Assembly (NCBI GenBank): GCA_905221605.1 | Contig: CAJNDS010002035.1 | Span: forward strand, 64,001-122,500 | Direction: 5' to 3' | DNA from: Symbiodinium natans | Lineage: Eukaryota > Sar > Dinophyceae > Suessiales > Symbiodiniaceae | Length of the DNA stretch: 58,500 nt | Shown: piece after piece, positions 54,330 to 58,500 of the stretch | How positions within the stretch are numbered: the stretch's first letter is position 1 | Layout: the number at the start of each line of letters is the position of its first letter | Translations under genes and position numbers: made by a program | Notes under the pieces: model-generated | The model's database searches: none | Seen by the model: only the letters and a program-made list of their open reading frames with translations | Told to the model about the DNA's origin: nothing

Positions 54330-55330
54330 CAACGTAGACCCTCTCACGAAGTGACAGGACTTCCAGAAGGTAATGATGCTGGCCGGCAGGAGTCTTGTGC
54401 GCCCTGAGGAAGCAGTGTGAAAAAAAGGTTGACGAGCCCCTTTGCCTCCCTCCATGGAGTTCGGAAGTGCCTCTGATGCTGTACTTGGCCCGCATGACCC
54501 TTCCTTGATTTCTTGGCTCTCCAGCAGCGGGTATTTTGAGGCAGCTGGAGCTCGCATCTCGAAGCCAGCAGACGGTCAAAGGCATTGTGGCAGATAGAGT
54601 CTTGTCACCCACAGCCCCTGCAGCCATGTGACAACCTAGGAAGGTGCAGGCGTGAACTCAACACCAAAGACGTGCTTCCAGATAAAGCGCCCGCCGGCTT
54701 CCTTGCCCTCCGTCATGCAGGCGCCAGCTCCATGAAGTTTCGTCTGATTGTCCAGCTTCAGCCCTGCCGAGATGATGCATGAAGCCATGCCTCCCGATCA
54801 TCCGCCAAGTCATCCGCCCCCACAGGCCGAGGGTTTTCACTCTTGTGCGGCTACAAAGACACTTCCAGTTTGTGGCGGCAGCGTGCAGCAGATGAAGCTG
54901 CAACAGCTACATCTCCTCAAGACCAGTCTCCAAACCCCCCTCAAAACCCCTTTAACCCCCCAACACCCCCTGAAAACCTCTTAAACCCCCTTGTTAAAAC
55001 CCCTTATTCGAATCCCTTAACACCCTTCTTAACACCCTCTTAAGACCCCTTAAAACCCCCTCAAGACCCCTGCAGGCCTCGCAGAGGCCGGCAAAGCGGC
55101 GGCGTCTGAAGGGCCTCGACGCCAACAGCCCGGACCTCTTCGCTCCGGGGGGCTCCCAAGGTTTGTAGGGTTTATAGGCTTTAGGGTTTTGGGGTTTAGG
55201 GTTTAGGGTTTAGGGTTTAGGGGGTTTATAGGGTTCCAGACCCTGAGCCTTAAATCCTCAGGGCTTCATGGATGTCATGGGGCGGCTCTTCATATGGTTT
55301 CACAAGGGGATGGTGAGACGCTGCAGGCCT
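54330..55330 (+). repeat. Right flank of the array: long form of the repeat unit
   Basis: It continues past CGTGCTTCC (54679) into AGATAAAGCGCCCGCCGGCT, which internal units lack. It matches the left flank in order (33345-34440), including the GCGGCTACAAAGACACTTCC segment, degenerate CCCTTAAAAC repeats (54930-55060), the GCAGGCCTCGCAGAGGCCG hairpin and a TTTAGGG block (55170-55230). Confidence 0.8.
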
Positions 55331-56598
55331 GGAGAAGCTGTTGCGCGGGCTGCATCAATGCCTTAGGCCGGGGCGCTTTGTCTTACTGGGATTAGGGTTT
55401 AGGGTTTAGGGTTTGGGGTTTGGGGTTTGGGGTTTAGGCTTTTTTTTTGGTGACCGCCCTGGGCGTGTGGCGTTGAGGAGAATTGTCGACTCCATGCCAG
55501 ATGGGAGCGGCAAAGAGGCAGCCGGATCTTGCTGTGCACTGCCCGCACGAGTGTTTTCGTAGGTTTTTCGTGTCCCTTCCAGCATGGGGGTTGCTGGATC
55601 AGTGGGTTTGTTCATGGCATCTGGCAGATTCCCAATGTCAGGCACCTGTCCATGCTCTGGAGGAGGACTTCGGGATTTGGAGGATGGGAGGAGATGGCAA
55701 GTTTCTCGCAGCCTGCAGGAGTTCGAGCGGCACTGGAGGCTGCGTTTCGACGCGCGGGCCATGGGTGAGTCAGGTCGGGCCCTAAACCCTAAACCCTAAA
55801 CCCTAAACCCTAAACCCTAAACCCTAAACCCTAAACCCTAAACCCTAAACCCTAAACCCTAAACCCTAAACCCTAAACCCTAAACCCTGTAGAATACGAA
55901 CCGGCGCTGGGCTCTGTTCGCAGGCACTGCCTCCTTCCTGCGGCGCTTTCCTGCGGCCTGGAGCCCATGCTCAAGTGCCGCAGGGCTGTGCTCAGATATG
56001 CCTGAGATCCGGGGGTTTAGGGTTTAGGGTTTAGGGCTTAGGGCTTAGGGTTTATGGAGTGACCCGGTTCTTTCCGAGGTTTTCAAAGTCCGCAGCAACG
56101 GAATCGAAGTCATGGTCACTCCGCTTGAGGACCGTCCCCTTGCGGGCACAGGGTTAGGGTTTAGGGTTTAGGGTTTAGGGTTTAGGGGTTAGGGGTTAGG
56201 GTTTAGGGTTTAGGGTTAGGGGTGCATCGGTGGATTCCTTGAGGACCCCAACTTTGATGATGCGGCAGCTGCTGGTTTAGAGCGCACAGCGCCCGAAGAC
56301 AAGGGCTTCCAGGCACCACTTCCATATTGTTATACTATATTCTACTATACTATATGAGACTATACCAGATTATATTACATTATACTATATTATATTGTAT
56401 GATGTTATATTACCTGAAGAGCACTTGAACCAGGTGGATGGCTTTGCCGCCTGTTTCGGAGAACAGGCGAGTGGGGAGATATGAGAGCCACTCAGCAAGC
56501 TTGTGCTGACATTTTGGCATCTTCTGAGAGTGATTCAGGCAGCTTCCTCACACGGGGGCAGCTTCTGCATCATGCGCAAAATGCACCTTGTGGCATGC
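55262..56598 (+). CDS. Diverged relative of the array gene, with telomere-repeat introns
   Basis: Exon-like segments co-linear with parts of the array unit or its left flank: 55262-55330 (GFMDVMGRLFIW, matching the left flank), 55449-55530 (GDRPGRVALRRIVDSMPDGS), about 55634-55761 (GGGLRDLEDGRRWQVSRSLQ, then EFERHWRL), 55924-56006, 56079-56151 (VFKVRSNGIEVMVTPLEDRP), about 56222-56325 (FLEDPNFDDAAAAGLERTAP), and, without a clear array match, about 56427-56598 (ATQQACADILASSESDSGSF). In the DLEDG segment, differences from the array fall often on third codon positions, supporting the frame. Blocks of CCCTAAA or TTTAGGG separate the segments; the array has no such blocks at the same junctions. 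The GNAT part is absent. Function unknown. Confidence 0.45.
55780..55888. repeat. CCCTAAA array in an intron of the array-gene relative
   Basis: About 15 units between GCCATGGGTGAGTCAGG and the acceptor TGTTCGCAG. The corresponding place in array units is a 74-bp spacer without telomere-like repeat. Confidence 0.9.
56153..56222. repeat. TTTAGGG block at an exon end
   Basis: It follows GCGGGCACAG directly; array units read GGGGCACAGGGTTCGGAGG at the same point. Confidence 0.9.
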
Positions 56599-58500
56599 TA
56601 AACCCTAAACCCTAAACCCTAAACCCTAAACCCTAAACGCTAAACCCTACACCCTAAACCCTAAACCCCAAAACCCTAAACCCTGAACCCTAAACCCTAA
56701 ACTGCTAAACCTCAATGCGCTGGTCAGGTCATTGCTGCAATCGCCAACCTGGTGGCGGAGGCGGCCTTGTCCAGTGTTTAGGGTCCAGTTTTGCAGGGTT
56801 TAGGGTCCAGTTTTGCAGGGTTTAGGGTTTAGGGTTTAGGGTCGTCATGAATGGTTTCAGGGGCTCAAGGTCGAAGGGTTTTTTGGGCAGCGTGTGGGGC
56901 CCTTTGCGCCGGCTGGCGCAAGATGCAGACTTTGTGGTTTAGGGTTTAGGGTTTAGGGTTTAGGGTTTAGGGTTTCTGACAGCTGATGGTGGGTGCGCGC
57001 AGGGGTGATCCTGTGCGTTCCATTGCCCTAAACCCCTAAACCCTAAGCCCTAAGCCCTAAGCCCTAAACCCTAAACCCTAAACCCTCAACCCTGAACCCT
57101 GAACCCTAAACCCTAAACCCTAAGACAGCATTCAACCCGAAAGCCCTGTATCATAGTAGTGAGGTGTTGAAGTCCAACTGCCAGTGGCTCGCACGTTAAC
57201 CCCCAAACCCCGAACCCCGAACCCTAAACCTAAATCCTAAACCCTAAACCCTAATTAAACCCCAAGCCCTGTGATCCCCTGAGCCTCGAAACCCTAAAGA
57301 CGAATAAGGGTTCAGGGCCTGAAGGCTAAGCCCTAGGGGCTTGCTGGAAGGTTCATGGGTCTAAACAAGGAAACCTAGGGTTTAGGGTTTCGGGTTTAGG
57401 GTTTCGGGTTTAGGGTTTAGGGTTTAGGGTTTAGGGCTTAGAGTGTATAAGGCCCAAAGCCAGGATCGGAAGCCTGGCAGCGTGCCGCTGAACTGCCAAT
57501 ATGCGAGCTTCGAGGCGGCTCTGTGTGTCGACTCCTTCAGAAACCTCAACTTCCACTAGCCCTAAACCCTAAACCCTAAACCCTAAACCCTAAACCCTAA
57601 ACCCTAAACCCTAAACCCCAAACCCTAAACCCTAAACCCTAAACCCTAAACCCTAAACCCTAAACCCCAAACCCCAAACCCTAACCCTAAACCCTAAACC
57701 CTAAACCCTAAACCCTAAACCCTAAACCCTAAACCCTAAACCCTAAACCCTAAACCCTAAACCCTAAACCCTACACCCTGAACCCTAAACCCTAAGCCGC
57801 AAAGGTGGCGCAGGAGCTGCTCACGAAGCTGAAGGAAGGCGGTGGCCGCGATCAGGACGGCCAGGGTTGGGGGCGGAGGAACCCCAAACCGACTTGAGGT
57901 TGAGGGTTTGGGGTTTGAGGGTTTAGGGTTTAGGGTTTGGGTTTAGGGTTTAGGGTTTAGGGTTTAGGGTGCTTTGGGGTTTAGGGGTTGAGGGTTTAGG
58001 GGCTTAGGCTCTGGGGCTTGGGGGTTTAGGGGAACCGAATTAGGTGTGTGGTTTTGGGGGTCTAGGCTTTGGGGTTCAGGGTCTGGGACTCCCTTCCAGC
58101 GCCATCTGCGACATGGGCATTTCCCAAAATAGGGGTACCCCTTTCATACCCCAACTAGAAAAGAATCTCCTCAGGGGGATTCCCCAAAAAGGGTTTAGGG
58201 TCCCAAAACCTAAACCCTAAACCCTAAACCCTAAACCCTAAACCCTAAACCCTATTTCCGGAACACCCCCCTGTAGCTGCGATGGCCAGGAGCAAAACGA
58301 TCTCCTGGCCTCGCTAACGGAGCCAAAGCCGCAGGTGCCAAAGCAGGCGTGAGGGGTGGGGCAGGGTTTTAGGGATTAGGGTTTAAATTTAGGGGTTTAG
58401 GGTTTCGGGTTTAGGGTGTTGGCCGGGGGTTTGGGGGTTTCGAGAGGTTTAGGGTTTTTAGGGGTGTTAGGGGTTTTATGGGTTTTAGGGGTTTCAGGGG
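56598..58500 (+). other. Exon-like islands in telomere-like repeats
   Basis: Islands with clean frames: 56728-56776 (VIAAIANLVAEAALS), 56847-56941 (GFLGSVWGPLRRLAQDADFV), about 57470-57558 (VPLNCQYASFEAALCVDSFR, ends NLNFH, stop TAG), 57804-57864 (VAQELLTKLKEGGGRDQDGQ) and 58277-58351 (CDGQEQNDLLASLTEPKPQV, ends PKQA, stop TGA). They are separated by CCCTAAA (56598-56715, 57028-57122, 57558-57797, 58205-58255) and TTTAGGG blocks (56776-56845, 56937-56977, 57375-57440, 57897-58080, 58360-58500). Two stop-terminated islands suggest the ends of two genes. No families recognised. Confidence 0.4.
57558..57797. repeat. Long CCCTAAA array
   Basis: About 33 units with occasional CCCCAAA; it follows a stop-terminated exon-like island and precedes the island at 57804. 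Confidence 0.95.

Larger units (their letters stand above)
34591..54679 (+). repeat. Tandem array: six 3.3-3.4 kb units (B half + A half)
   Basis: Using CTTCGTGGTCCCTTCCAGCA as phase marker, units start at 34591, 37961, 41313, 44598, 47986 and 51309. Lengths are 3370, 3352, 3285, 3388, 3323 and about 3371 bp. All are head-to-tail on the + strand. Each has a B half (truncated 5' copy with foldback, then a separate 66-codon frame), a spacer with TCCGCTCGGTCCGCTCG-type words, an A half with the GNAT-like frame, and a 3' part. Copies are nearly identical, differing by scattered substitutions and small indels. No telomere-like repeats occur inside. Near identity means an assembly could have miscounted the copies. 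Confidence 0.93.
1..58500. repeat. Window-wide interstitial telomere-like repeats (CCCTAAA/TTTAGGG)
   Basis: Several dozen blocks of 7-mer telomere-like repeat, from a few units to over 300 bp, occur in both orientations across the window. The exception is about 34.35-55.15 kb, the tandem array. Many blocks are pure CCCTAAA or TTTAGGG; others have drifted to CCCCTAAA, CCCCAAA, CCCTCAA, CCCTTGAA or GGGTTTACA and are homogeneous within a block. Blocks lie inside introns of the CDPK, WD40, RING and lectin-like genes and between exon-like islands. Their interstitial position and mixed orientation rule out a chromosome end. The repeat type fits plants, chromerids and dinoflagellates; the intron features favour dinoflagellates. 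Confidence 0.95.

Noticed and set aside
34349-54627. Long minus-strand frames repeated in every array unit (up to 235 codons)
   Set aside because: They are shadows of the plus-strand A and B halves; the plus frame has the GNAT-like motif and identical 813-nt lengths in four copies.
1-58500. rRNA, tRNA or spliced-leader RNA genes
   Set aside because: No recognisable tRNA cloverleaf boxes, rRNA segments or the dinoflagellate spliced-leader sequence were seen by eye; a covariance-model scan would be decisive.

Overview
The window reads as nuclear DNA of a dinoflagellate-type alveolate. The evidence is direct: arrays of CCCTAAA/TTTAGGG (plant/alveolate-type telomere repeat) occur in both orientations from end to end. 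Recognisable genes are split into many small exons with non-canonical 5' splice sites (GA, GC and GT) and AG|G acceptors, one gene is a plant/alveolate-type calcium-dependent protein kinase, and a gene is amplified as a head-to-tail array. All genes I can read lie on the + strand. I found no bacterial, organellar, rRNA, tRNA or CRISPR feature.

Layout: 1-1.4 kb, low-complexity DNA. 1.4-3.4 kb, a multi-exon gene with membrane-like segments. 3.7-4.3 kb, a minisatellite. 4.4-5.1 kb, the longest telomere-like array and a RING-H2 finger split by telomere-like repeats. 5.2-8.6 kb, exon-like islands, inverted-repeat elements and repeat blocks. 9.07-12.32 kb, a CDPK in about eight exons. 12.3-14.5 kb, mostly low complexity. 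14.5-17.2 kb, exon islands and a WD40-repeat gene. 17.2-33 kb, further exon islands (20.0-21.4, 22.5-23.2, 24.9-26.3 and 27.9-28.9 kb), a secreted or membrane-anchored C-type lectin-like protein (30.0-31.0 kb) and a multipass membrane protein (32.1-33.2 kb).

From 34.59 to 54.68 kb there are six tandem 3.29-3.39 kb units. Each pairs a truncated, foldback-carrying 5' copy (B half) with a 270-codon GNAT-acetyltransferase-like frame (A half). Four A frames are intact (A2, A3, A4, A6) and two carry a 1-nt deletion (A1, A5). The array has no telomere-like repeats. Its two flanks (33.3-34.6 and 54.3-55.3 kb) and a diverged downstream relative (55.3-56.6 kb) do have them. The last 2 kb is again exon islands in telomere-like repeats.

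The most striking feature is the gene architecture. Short unique islands with open frames, starting after AG and ending at G-rich donors, are separated by introns made largely of telomere-like repeats. Several introns are bounded by short direct repeats that restore the frame when one copy is removed, as expected of introner-like insertions. A second group of introns or spacers consists of small elements with terminal inverted repeats; one such family is present three times and forms a whole CDPK intron. Exon joins, family calls and mechanisms are my reading of the sequence; no similarity search was run.
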